This document shows, piece after piece, positions 1 to 6,066 of a DNA stretch of 8,397 nt (position 1 is its first letter; every line of letters begins with the position of its first letter). The position numbers were made by a program, and so were the translations under genes. The DNA is from Alphaproteobacteria bacterium. Its GTDB lineage: Bacteria > Pseudomonadota > Alphaproteobacteria > RF32 > CAG-239. The DNA lies in the NCBI GenBank assembly GCA_017546885.1, contig JAFYRQ010000061.1, positions 1-8,397 on the forward strand. Reading direction: 5' to 3'. A model generated the notes under the pieces. It was not told the origin of the DNA and made no database searches. It saw only the letters and a program-made list of their open reading frames with translations.

Positions 1-229
1 CAATATAGCAACCGGCAGAGATAACTATTCGGATAAGATATATCGTGAAAATGTTCGAGCAGATTTAAAACCGTCTGCAAGAGAATATAAATTTGCGATG
101 TATCACAATCGAGAAATTAAAGAAGATGTATTGTTTAAGGGCGAAATAGCGGTTCGCTTAAACCCTGAACATCAACAAGACGCAGAAACAGATTATCGTG
201 CAATGTTCGGCTTATCTTGGGCATTTTAA
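1..229 (+). CDS. 3' end of an outer-membrane beta-barrel-like protein (partial)
   Basis: An open frame enters from the left edge (first full codon at base 2) and runs 75 codons without a stop to TAA at 227-229. Only the C-terminus is present. The residues alternate between polar and hydrophobic in short stretches separated by charged turns, and the protein ends in LSWAF. A terminal phenylalanine preceded by alternating aromatic/hydrophobic residues is the usual recognition signal for BAM-dependent insertion of outer-membrane barrels. The phrase RLNPEH...DAETDYRAMFGLSWAF recalls C-termini of autotransporter-type barrels, but this is a memory-based impression. The passenger domain, if any, lies outside the window, so the function cannot be named. 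Coding status is fairly sure; the barrel assignment is moderate. Confidence 0.6.
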   Translation, partial: NIATGRDNYSDKIYRENVRADLKPSAREYKFAMYHNREIKEDVLFKGEIAVRLNPEHQQDAETDYRAMFGLSWAF

Positions 230-248
230 TCGATAATCAAAACAAATG

Positions 249-281
249 AAAATACTCGCAGAAATCTGCGAGTATTTTTTG
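249..281. terminator. Rho-independent terminator between convergent genes
   Basis: Bases 251-261 (AATACTCGCAG) pair perfectly with 266-276 (CTGCGAGTATT), leaving a four-base loop. The plus strand continues the T run to 280, the classical intrinsic terminator shape for the upstream barrel gene. Four A residues at 249-252 give a short T run on the other strand, so it may also stop transcripts of the oxidoreductase gene that ends at 287. Confidence 0.9.
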
Positions 282-286
282 TTGAA

Positions 287-1447
287 CTAAAATTTTTCAA
301 TAATTTTTTGTGCGACGTCTTTCCCTGAAGCTACGGCTTCAACAACGGTAGAACCTCCGTTTTTACAGTCTCCGGCATAGAAAATATTTTCGCTGTCGTC
401 ACATTTTGGAGCAGAGCTTCCTATTGCTTTTATGACCATATCAAAATTTGGGCGTTTTATTGTAGTACCTTCGATTTCTTCAAGTTTTCCGTTAATAAAA
501 TGAGTTTTACAAGTATATAAAATGAGTTTATCGTTTTCTTTGGTAATTTTTTTGATTTTTGTCATCGTAGTTAAATCGATATTATTTTTTATAAGCGCTT
601 TTCTCTCTTCTTCGGTTATTCTCATATCGCAAACACGACGACGAATAAACATTTCTACATTATCGGCTCCGTTTATACGAGCTGTAACGGCACAATCGGT
701 TGCAACTGCGCCTCCGCCTACGATGGCAATATTTCCTGATGATACATATTTTTCCGGTGTTTTTAAGTAATCAAGATAAGATATTGAAAATTCTTCTCCT
801 TCTATACCTAAATCTATACAATTAGGTTCTCCAGAAGCGACGATAACGGCACAGAAACCTCTTTGCAATAAATGTTCGGGATTGGTAACAAAAGCATTGA
901 GGTGCAAACTGATAAGTTTGTTTTGAGCGATAAAATCCCAGTCTTTTTTGATAACTTCAAAAGGCAAACGATTGTCGGGAATCATATTTAAGGCGCCGCC
1001 TATTTTGTCGGAGGCTTCAAATATTGCGACTCTAAAACCGTTACTTGCGAGTTTTTCGGCGGCAGCCATACCGGCAGGACCTGCACCGATAATTGCAATC
1101 TGTTTATTGTTATATGCAATATCTGTTTCTTTGTTATTGTTGCGATGTTTTTCTAATATTGTAGCTTGCACTCTCGGTATGTTAATCGGAAAGTCGATGT
1201 TGGCTCTTGTGCATGCTTTCATACAAAATTTATCCGGACATACAAGTCCGCAAGTTTGCCCCATAGGATTGGCATTGCAAATTATTTTTACCGCATTCTC
1301 AAAATCATTGTTTTGGGCATATTGAATAAAGTCGTTAGGGTTACAACCTGCAGGGCAAGCCTTCATGCAGGGTTGATTTTTACAATTAAGACAGCGACTT
1401 ATTTCTGCATTAAATTGTACTTGATTCAGATAAAATTTGTCAGCCAT
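287..1447 (-). CDS. FAD-dependent oxidoreductase with N-terminal Fe-S domain (PreT/GltD-like)
   Basis: The 386-residue protein has the layout of the small subunit of glutamate synthase and of PreT, the FAD/NAD(P)H half of bacterial dihydropyrimidine dehydrogenase. The N-terminal domain carries two cysteine groups, C19/C22/C27/C31 and C66/C70/C75/C79, expected to hold two [4Fe-4S] clusters. GAGPAG at 121-126, followed by E144 and a GG at 150-151, is the FAD Rossmann fold. GGGAVA at 244-249 with the downstream RRR is the NAD(P)H-binding fold. YAGD at 357-360 is the second FAD contact. The spacing of the N-terminal cysteines (PCxxACPAG, then TRANIDFPINI) resembles PreT more than GltD. Length is near PreT (about 410) and shorter than GltD (about 470). 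No preA or gltB lies in the window, so the electron acceptor is unknown. A GGAAAAG sequence lies about 6 bases before the ATG. A -10-like TATAAA reads on the minus strand at 1475-1470 without a clear -35. Confidence 0.85.
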   Translation of the reverse strand: MADKFYLNQVQFNAEISRCLNCKNQPCMKACPAGCNPNDFIQYAQNNDFENAVKIICNANPMGQTCGLVCPDKFCMKACTRANIDFPINIPRVQATILEKHRNNNKETDIAYNNKQIAIIGAGPAGMAAAEKLASNGFRVAIFEASDKIGGALNMIPDNRLPFEVIKKDWDFIAQNKLISLHLNAFVTNPEHLLQRGFCAVIVASGEPNCIDLGIEGEEFSISYLDYLKTPEKYVSSGNIAIVGGGAVATDCAVTARINGADNVEMFIRRRVCDMRITEEERKALIKNNIDLTTMTKIKKITKENDKLILYTCKTHFINGKLEEIEGTTIKRPNFDMVIKAIGSSAPKCDDSENIFYAGDCKNGGSTVVEAVASGKDVAQKIIEKF

Positions 1448-1558
1448 TTTTCTTTTCCGTAGTAGGTATTTTATAAGTTAGTGCAACATATATCATATAA
1501 GAGTCAAGAGTTTTTGAGGAGAAAAATAAAAATGTTGAAAAGTTTAAGCAATGTTAAG

Positions 1559-1584
1559 AAAAAAGCCTCTCGATTGAGAGGCTT
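1559..1584 (-). terminator. Rho-independent terminator of the outer-membrane protein gene
   Basis: On the minus strand AAGCCTCTC (1584-1576) pairs with GAGAGGCTT (1571-1563) around a four-base loop, followed directly by six T residues (1564-1559). It begins 20 bases after the stop codon of the barrel gene and would separate that gene from the oxidoreductase gene downstream on the same strand. Confidence 0.9.
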
Positions 1585-1603
1585 AAATTTTTCTATATTC
1601 AAA

Positions 1604-2236
1604 CTAGAATACGTAACGGATACCGCCATAAAATTCGTGGTTATGAATTTGAGCTTCGCCGAGTTTGCCGAAGTCAAAATAACGATAACCGACATCCAAG
1701 TTCAAGCGGTTAGTCATTTTAGCAGAAATACCTGCACCGACAGACCATGTGAAACGTGTTTTGTCATAGCTGTCAGAACCACTGTCATCATTATTATAAG
1801 AGAAGTTGTATTCCAATTCGCTTACACCAACACCTGCACTTAAATACGGAGTAAACCATGTATAAGGAGCTAAATCCCAATATACATTGAACATATATGA
1901 TCTGTATTTAAATTCACCGGTACTTTCGCTAACGATTTCACGATCCAAATCAGGGTCGTAAATAGTAATTGTTTCGCTGTCTTCGTTATTATCGCGCCAA
2001 ATATATTCAAGTTCACCGCGGAAATATTTGTAACGATAACCTAAAGCACCGCTAACCATCAAGTCTGTTCCGCCGATATCAAAACGATTAGAGCCTTTGT
2101 CATCGTCATCGATTGTAGGATTAGCGCCGCCGGCACGAATAGCCATATAAATACCGTCGCATTCGGCTTTTGCAGAGTTGGCAACACTAATTCCCAAAAC
2201 AACTGCAGAAACACCGATCATCATTTTCTTTAACAT
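1604..2236 (-). CDS. Outer-membrane beta-barrel protein (porin/surface-antigen type)
   Basis: The 210-residue product starts with a clear Sec signal peptide: MLKK, a hydrophobic core over about residues 6-18, and an A-x-A cleavage site (NSAKA) after residue 24. The rest is rich in tyrosine, glycine and alternating polar/hydrophobic stretches with short acidic loops (a DDDD run about 20 residues into the mature protein), and it ends in YGGIRYVF with the terminal phenylalanine of barrel proteins. The size suits an eight-stranded barrel of the OmpA-like/opacity/Surface_Ag_2 kind. The phrase FTPYLSAGVGVSELE is typical of that group. The start at 2236 is preferred over an in-frame ATG at 2266 because AGAGGAA sits 7 bases upstream of it, while the longer form lacks a ribosome site and would put ten residues before the signal peptide. 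A terminator follows the gene. The exact role (structural, adhesin or immune antigen) cannot be told. Confidence 0.85.
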   Translation of the reverse strand: MLKKMMIGVSAVVLGISVANSAKAECDGIYMAIRAGGANPTIDDDDKGSNRFDIGGTDLMVSGALGYRYKYFRGELEYIWRDNNEDSETITIYDPDLDREIVSESTGEFKYRSYMFNVYWDLAPYTWFTPYLSAGVGVSELEYNFSYNNDDSGSDSYDKTRFTWSVGAGISAKMTNRLNLDVGYRYFDFGKLGEAQIHNHEFYGGIRYVF

Positions 2237-2242
2237 GTAGGA

Positions 2243-2249
2243 TTCCTCT
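2243..2249 (-). promoter_or_regulatory. Ribosome binding site deciding the barrel-protein start
   Basis: AGAGGAA on the minus strand, with 7 bases between AGGA and the ATG at 2236-2234. It supports the start at the signal peptide (MLKK) over the in-frame ATG 30 bases upstream. Confidence 0.8.
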
Positions 2250-2281
2250 ATGAAAGTGTTAGACATAATTTAATTCTGAGA

Positions 2282-2310
2282 TAAACACTACATTAATTTT
2301 GTCATATAAT
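2282..2310 (+). promoter_or_regulatory. Candidate promoter of the DUF721-dsbA-atp gene run
   Basis: A perfect TATAAT at 2305-2310 is preceded by TAAACA at 2282-2287 (four of six matches to TTGACA) with a 17-base spacer. Transcription would begin near 2317, about 60 bases before the DUF721 start. The region 2237-2375 must also hold the promoter of the divergent barrel gene; the best I see on that strand is ATGACA with a poor -10, which I do not call. Confidence 0.4.
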
Positions 2311-2375
2311 CAAGTTTTTTTATGATAAAGATAAAAAATGTTTGAAAATAAGCTCTTATATGCTAGTCATAAGAT

Positions 2376-2903
2376 ATGAATGAAGATGTAAACATAAATG
2401 ATGAAAGAAAAACCGACGGGTTGAGCAGTTTTGCAACCATCGTTTTGCCTATGCTTAAAAAAGTTTTAGGAAAAAAAGGAATGGTCGGAGCTGATATTCT
2501 GTCGATGTGGGAACATATAGTCGGGGAAGAAGTAGCTTCATATACTTTTCCCGAAAAGATAGAATTTAAGCGTGGTCAACGTTGTGACGGAGCTCTTAAA
2601 TTAAAAGTTCCTGCCGGAGGTTTTGCTTTAGAAGTTCAGCATCGTGAAAAAATTATTGTTGAAAAAATTAATGTGTATTTCGGTTATAATGCCGTCAGTT
2701 GCTTAAAAATTATACAAGACGGAAGCTTGGCTCTTAAGGTCTTGAAGAAAAGTAATCAACCGATGGTACAAAAAAGTCTTGTAAGCAACGAAGAACAAAA
2801 TTATATTAATGAATTAACAGAAGATGTTGTGAGTGAAAAATTGAAAAAATCATTACAACGTTTGGGACAAAGTGTATTTAGTAAAAAACATAAGAAAGTG
2901 TAA
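2376..2903 (+). CDS. DUF721 family protein (DciA-like)
   Basis: The 175-residue protein carries a DUF721 domain over about residues 18-115. Visible hallmarks are the N-terminal helix with LPMLKKVL, W45 in MWEHIVGEEVA, P59 at the start of the first strand, a GALKLKVPAGGFALEV strand pair, and the closing helix with IN-x-x-FGYNAV and KIIQ. The family includes DciA, which works with the replicative DNA helicase DnaB in bacteria lacking DnaC/DnaI. The C-terminal third (about 116-175) is lysine-rich, low in complexity and probably disordered. The ATG at 2376 has no good ribosome site; no better in-frame ATG exists before residue 26. In many alphaproteobacteria a DUF721 gene precedes a dsbA-like gene, and here the next gene starts 3 bases after this one stops. 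Family assignment is good; the helicase-loading role is inferred from the family. Confidence 0.8.
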   Translation: MNEDVNINDERKTDGLSSFATIVLPMLKKVLGKKGMVGADILSMWEHIVGEEVASYTFPEKIEFKRGQRCDGALKLKVPAGGFALEVQHREKIIVEKINVYFGYNAVSCLKIIQDGSLALKVLKKSNQPMVQKSLVSNEEQNYINELTEDVVSEKLKKSLQRLGQSVFSKKHKKV

Positions 2904-2906
2904 AAA

Positions 2907-3629
2907 ATGTTTGAAAAAGTTATAAAAATAATCAGCCGTACTTTTGCCGCAATAGTCGTATTTTTATTGGCTGACGGGTTTTATTTAAGTCAAAAAGGTT
3001 TTGTTATCGAAAACGGAAAAATCTTTTTCGCAAAAGAAGCTCAAGCAGCAGATAAACAACAAACCGAACCTAAGAGTGTAGATACTACCGCTTTTCAAAT
3101 GGATCTTCCGTTTGTGTTAGGTGATAAAAATGCCCCGATTACGATTTATGAATTTTCATCATTAGGATGTACTCATTGTGCTGATTTTCATTTGGATACA
3201 CTTCCTAAAATTAAGAAAGATTTTATTGAAACCGGAAAGGTTAAGGTTGTCTTTGCCGATTTCCCGATTGATTCAAAATCAATGAAAGCCGCAATGTTAG
3301 CTCGTTGTATGCCACAAGATAAATATTTTGATTTCTTGAGTGTATTGTTCAAAAAGCAATTAAGTTGGGGACTTTCTTTCAAGACCGAAAAAATCTTGGC
3401 AAGCTATGCCGAAGTTGAGGGTATGCCGGTAGAAGATGCAAATGCTTGTATGAATAATAATGCGATTGCTTCCGAAATTATGTATGTTCGCCAACAAGCT
3501 ATGGAAAAACTCGGCGTTATGGCGACTCCGACATTCTTGGTTCGTTCCGCAAAAGGAGAAGAACTCATTGCCGGAGCTCCAAGTTACGAAGCCTTAAGCA
3601 ATTTAATCAATGGTTTTTTGGCTGATTAA
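2907..3629 (+). CDS. DsbA family thiol-disulfide oxidoreductase
   Basis: The 240-residue protein has an N-terminal hydrophobic segment (about 12-27), then a linker with AQAA at 46-49 that could be a signal peptidase site, and a thioredoxin-fold domain with the DsbA helical insert. The active site is C88-T-H-C91 after YEFSSLG, and the cis-proline loop is ATPTF (T207-P208). Such proteins oxidise cysteine pairs in exported proteins in the periplasm. Two further cysteines, C134 and C181, lie in the helical insert, where alphaproteobacterial DsbA proteins can have a second structural disulfide. The distance from the hydrophobic core to the possible cleavage site is long, so the protein may stay membrane-anchored. 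It follows DUF721 after 3 bases with only a weak AAGAAAG ribosome site, suggesting translational coupling. No dsbB partner is in the window. Confidence 0.88.
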   Translation: MFEKVIKIISRTFAAIVVFLLADGFYLSQKGFVIENGKIFFAKEAQAADKQQTEPKSVDTTAFQMDLPFVLGDKNAPITIYEFSSLGCTHCADFHLDTLPKIKKDFIETGKVKVVFADFPIDSKSMKAAMLARCMPQDKYFDFLSVLFKKQLSWGLSFKTEKILASYAEVEGMPVEDANACMNNNAIASEIMYVRQQAMEKLGVMATPTFLVRSAKGEELIAGAPSYEALSNLINGFLAD

Positions 3630-3659
3630 TAACTGAGTAACTAATTAGAGGTATAAAGG

Positions 3660-3971
3660 TTGGAAGATAGGGAGTTGTCAAAAGATATAGATAACCTTGA
3701 CCGGAAAATTCGGGAATTACGAGAAAAAGAAACCGGAAGTTCCGAAAAAGGTTCATCAACATATATCGGTGCCGCTCATATAGGTATAAGAATCGCTGCT
3801 GATTTATTGTCGGGGATTGCCGTGGGAGCCGGAATAGGTTATGTGTTGGATAAGGTTTTTGATACGCGCCCGTATTTGTTTGCAGTTTTTTTGCTGTTTG
3901 GCGGGGCTGCCGGTTTTTTGAATGTTTACCGTATGGCAAAAGATGAAGAAAATAAAAAAGGAGTTAGGTAA
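3660..3971 (+). CDS. atpI: ATP synthase protein I (AtpI)
   Basis: The 103-residue protein has a charged, coiled N-terminus (1-33) and two membrane helices, about 43-63 and 71-90, in the pattern of the AtpI family of small proteins at the head of F0 operons. The second half contains the usual small-residue pattern AAGFLNVYRM. AtpI helps c-ring assembly or ion supply for the ATP synthase and is not part of the finished enzyme. The start codon is TTG: AGAGG at 3647-3651 lies 8 bases upstream, and no in-frame ATG exists before residue 92. It lies 30 bases after dsbA and 2 bases before atpB. Position and shape make the call secure although the sequence family is loose. Confidence 0.85.
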   Translation: MEDRELSKDIDNLDRKIRELREKETGSSEKGSSTYIGAAHIGIRIAADLLSGIAVGAGIGYVLDKVFDTRPYLFAVFLLFGGAAGFLNVYRMAKDEENKKGVR

Positions 3972-3973
3972 AA

Positions 3974-4696
3974 TTGTCAAATCCTATGGAACAATTTAAT
4001 ATTAAGCCGCTTATTCCTATTGAGGCAAAGGGATATGATATTTCTTTTACCAATTCTTCATTGTTTATGGTTTTGGCGGTAGTTGTTATCAGTTTGCTTT
4101 TCGGATTGTGTTTGAGAAAAAGAACCATAATTCCCGGTAAAGCACAAGCTTTTGCCGAAATGATATATGATTTTATCCATAATCTGCTACGAGAAAATGT
4201 CGGTCCCGAGGGATTGAAATATTTCAGTTTTATTTTTTCTTTGTTCTTATTTGTTGCGGTAGGTAATGTATTGGGGTTGTTTCCTTATGCTTTCACGTTT
4301 ACCTCTCATGTTGCAGCGGTAGGAACTTTGTCGTTGATAGCTTTGTTGTTTAATATATCTGTCGGTATAAAAAAGAAAAAATGGGGATATATAAGAACTT
4401 TTATGCCTAAAGGTATTCCTTGGGCTCTGGCTCCGTTAGTGATGCCGATTGAAACCATTTCGCTGTTATCTAAACCGTTTAGTCTTACGGTTCGTTTGGT
4501 TGCTAATATGACAGTCGGTCATATTATGCTTAAGATAATAGCCGGATTTATCGTTGGGTTGGGTGTGTTGGGAGCAGTCCCATTACTCTTTGACTCGTGT
4601 ATTATTGTTTTTGAACTGTTTATTGCTTTACTTCAAGCATTTATTTATACGGTTTTGAGCTGTATATATTTGAGTGATGCAATTCATAGCCACTAA
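3974..4696 (+). CDS. atpB: F0F1 ATP synthase subunit a
   Basis: The 240-residue membrane protein forms the proton half-channels next to the c-ring. Its N-terminus (MEQFNIKPLIPI...FTNSSLFM) and core match alphaproteobacterial AtpB. The essential arginine is R174 in LTVRLVANMTVGH. The final helix keeps E214, Q221 and the ending CIYLSDAI. About five to six membrane helices are visible (around 28-47, 84-108, 115-131, 186-207 and 208-234, with a re-entrant part near 150-180). The start chosen is TTG at 3974, because GGAG at 3960-3963 is 10 bases away. The alternative ATG at 3986 would lie too far from that site and would remove only four residues. Translation is probably coupled to atpI, whose stop codon is 2 bases upstream. 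Confidence 0.95.
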   Translation: MSNPMEQFNIKPLIPIEAKGYDISFTNSSLFMVLAVVVISLLFGLCLRKRTIIPGKAQAFAEMIYDFIHNLLRENVGPEGLKYFSFIFSLFLFVAVGNVLGLFPYAFTFTSHVAAVGTLSLIALLFNISVGIKKKKWGYIRTFMPKGIPWALAPLVMPIETISLLSKPFSLTVRLVANMTVGHIMLKIIAGFIVGLGVLGAVPLLFDSCIIVFELFIALLQAFIYTVLSCIYLSDAIHSH

Positions 4697-4723
4697 ATGT
4701 TATAATTTTGAAAGGATAAAAAA

Positions 4724-4951
4724 ATGGAACCTATGGCTTATATCAGTGCTGCTGTTTGTGCTTTGTCTATGACTGTTGCAGCATGGGGTGTTACTAAAAT
4801 TTGGACAACAATCATTACAACGGTAGGACGCAATCCTCAAGTTAAAAAAGATGTTGATATCTATGGTTGGGCCGGCTTTGCTGCGGTAGAAGCTATTGCA
4901 TTGTATGCTCTCGTTATTGCATTGGTTATGTTGACCGGTGGCGGAAACTAA
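4724..4951 (+). CDS. atpE: F0F1 ATP synthase subunit c (unusual first helix)
   Basis: The 75-residue hairpin protein forms the rotating c-ring. The polar loop R36-N37-P38 and the second helix with the proton-carrying E56 (FAAVEAIALYALVIALVML) are typical of alphaproteobacteria. E56 is followed by A57, and the position matching the sodium-site glutamine of Ilyobacter is V23, so proton coupling is expected. The first helix is odd. Against a typical alphaproteobacterial sequence, remembered rather than searched, six of seven glycines are replaced (S8, A10, S15, V18, A20, T24); only G22 remains, and K25 and W21 lie within the helix. AAGGA at 4712-4716 stands 7 bases before the ATG. The frame is intact and the second helix well conserved, so the gene looks functional. 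Confidence 0.95.
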   Translation: MEPMAYISAAVCALSMTVAAWGVTKIWTTIITTVGRNPQVKKDVDIYGWAGFAAVEAIALYALVIALVMLTGGGN

Positions 4952-4970
4952 TACGCTAAAGAGGTAAAAT

Positions 4971-5459
4971 ATGCCGCAGCTGGACAGTTCTACATTTATA
5001 TCGCAAATCTTTTGGCTTATTGTCTGTTTTTCTGTTTTATGGACGATAATAGGCTGTTTTGTGACACCTAAAATCAGTGATATAGTTCAGCGTAGGCAAC
5101 ATAAGATTGATGATTATCTTTCTGCGGCGGAAAAGTTTAAACAATCTGCCGAGGAATTGGTTGCTCGTTATGATGCAGCTATCGCAAAAGCAGAACAAAC
5201 AGCAGAAAATACGTGGAAAAATGCTAAAAACGAATTGAAACTTGCTACTGAAAAGCTGCAGGAAGATATGTCAATCAAGTTAAAAGAAAAAACGCAGGCA
5301 ACCGAAGAAGAATTGCAAAAAATTGAGATGGAAGTAAAAAATCAGGTTGATGCAATGTCTGTTTCGTTGGCTGAAAAAGTAGCGATAAATTTAGGTCTTT
5401 CTTTTGTGAATAAAGAGGATATTTTATCGGTAGCAGAAAAAGGCGGAAACGATGAGTGA
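4971..5459 (+). CDS. atpF': F0F1 ATP synthase subunit b'
   Basis: The 162-residue protein begins MPQLDSSTFISQIFWL, the hallmark of b' subunits of alphaproteobacteria, cyanobacteria and plastids. One membrane helix spans about 11-31 and is followed by the conserved PKI (33-35) and arginines at 41-42. The remainder is a long charged helix, rich in A, E, K and Q, which forms the right-handed coiled coil of the peripheral stalk with subunit b. AGAGG at 4960-4964 is 6 bases before the ATG. The last 8 bases overlap the start of atpF, indicating coupled translation and matched amounts of b and b'. Confidence 0.93.
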   Translation: MPQLDSSTFISQIFWLIVCFSVLWTIIGCFVTPKISDIVQRRQHKIDDYLSAAEKFKQSAEELVARYDAAIAKAEQTAENTWKNAKNELKLATEKLQEDMSIKLKEKTQATEEELQKIEMEVKNQVDAMSVSLAEKVAINLGLSFVNKEDILSVAEKGGNDE

Positions 5460-6066
5460 GACCAGTGCCGGAAAAGAACTGATTGAAGCGACACAAGAGG
5501 CGGTAATAGATGCCGTTAATGATGTCGGTAATATCATAATGACCACTACGGAAGAAATTTCCGGCGGTCATCATGAGATATTTTATAAATCGGCGGAATT
5601 TTGGGTGGGTATGGCCTTTGTCGTAGTCGTTATCGGCTTGTTTTCTCCGCTGAAAAAGGCTTTAAGCTCTCTTATTAAAGGAAAAATAGACAGTGTTATA
5701 AAAAGAATTGATGATGCTGCTTCTTTGCGAGATGAAGCCAGAAAATTGTTGGCCGATTATGAGCAAAAAATGGAAGATTTGAATTTCAAAACCAATTCTA
5801 TCGTTAAAGATGCCGAGGATAAGGCAAAAGAGTTTACCGAAAGCGAGTTAAAAAAGTTTGAGAAAGAGTTATCTGCTCAAGAAAAATCAGCGGAAAGTTT
5901 AATAGAATTACGCAAAGAGCAAATAATCTCTGAAGCGACGGGATTAGTTGTCGAAAGGACGATGAAAATTTTGCATCAAGTTATTAATAACAAACTTGAT
6001 GATAAAATTAAATCAGAATTAGCAGATGCCTCTATAAAATCATTAGAACAGTTGCGCAAATCCTAA
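5452..6066 (+). CDS. atpF: F0F1 ATP synthase subunit b (N-terminally extended)
   Basis: The 204-residue protein forms the second half of the peripheral stalk. The membrane helix lies near 50-66 (FWVGMAFVVVVIGLFSP), followed by the conserved basic stretch, a D-E-A-x-x-L-x-x-EA/LL-x-x-Y pattern (88-103) and a long charged coiled coil to the C-terminus. About 45 mostly acidic residues stand before the membrane segment, whereas b subunits usually begin only a few to some 15 residues before it. An AGGCGG-like site several bases upstream supports the ATG at 5452. An internal ATG at 5539 would shorten the extension to about 16 residues but has no clear ribosome site. The 3' end overlaps the end of the convergent exonuclease gene by 24 bases, and no terminator follows. 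Confidence 0.93.
   Translation: MSETSAGKELIEATQEAVIDAVNDVGNIIMTTTEEISGGHHEIFYKSAEFWVGMAFVVVVIGLFSPLKKALSSLIKGKIDSVIKRIDDAASLRDEARKLLADYEQKMEDLNFKTNSIVKDAEDKAKEFTESELKKFEKELSAQEKSAESLIELRKEQIISEATGLVVERTMKILHQVINNKLDDKIKSELADASIKSLEQLRKS

Noticed and set aside
522..1462. Several plus-strand open frames (522-770, 948-1325, 1166-1462)
   Set aside because: All are antisense to the Fe-S flavoprotein gene, whose motifs are unmistakable; they are frame shadows.
1516..1843. Plus-strand open frame from ATG 1532 with a strong GAGGAG 10 bases upstream
   Set aside because: Most of it is antisense to the well-supported barrel gene, it reads through that gene's terminator hairpin, and the peptide shows no protein-like pattern. 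The GAGGAG is probably accidental.
2237..2266. Longer start for the barrel protein at 2266
   Set aside because: No ribosome site before it, and it would place ten polar residues ahead of a complete signal peptide.
3607..3939. Minus-strand open frame across the dsbA-atpI junction
   Set aside because: It is antisense to atpI and the end of dsbA, with no ribosome site or recognisable motif.
4701..4706. Perfect TATAAT just before atpE, suggesting an internal promoter
   Set aside because: No -35-like sequence at 15-19 bases upstream, and the short intergenic stretch is A+T-rich, so a chance match is likely.
5275..5574. Minus-strand open frame across the atpF'-atpF junction
   Set aside because: Antisense to two conserved coiled-coil subunits; low-complexity peptide from reversed lysine and glutamate codons.
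3660..6066. Absence of atpH, atpA, atpG, atpD and atpC after the F0 genes
   Set aside because: A separate F1 operon is the normal arrangement in alphaproteobacteria, so this is not a deletion.
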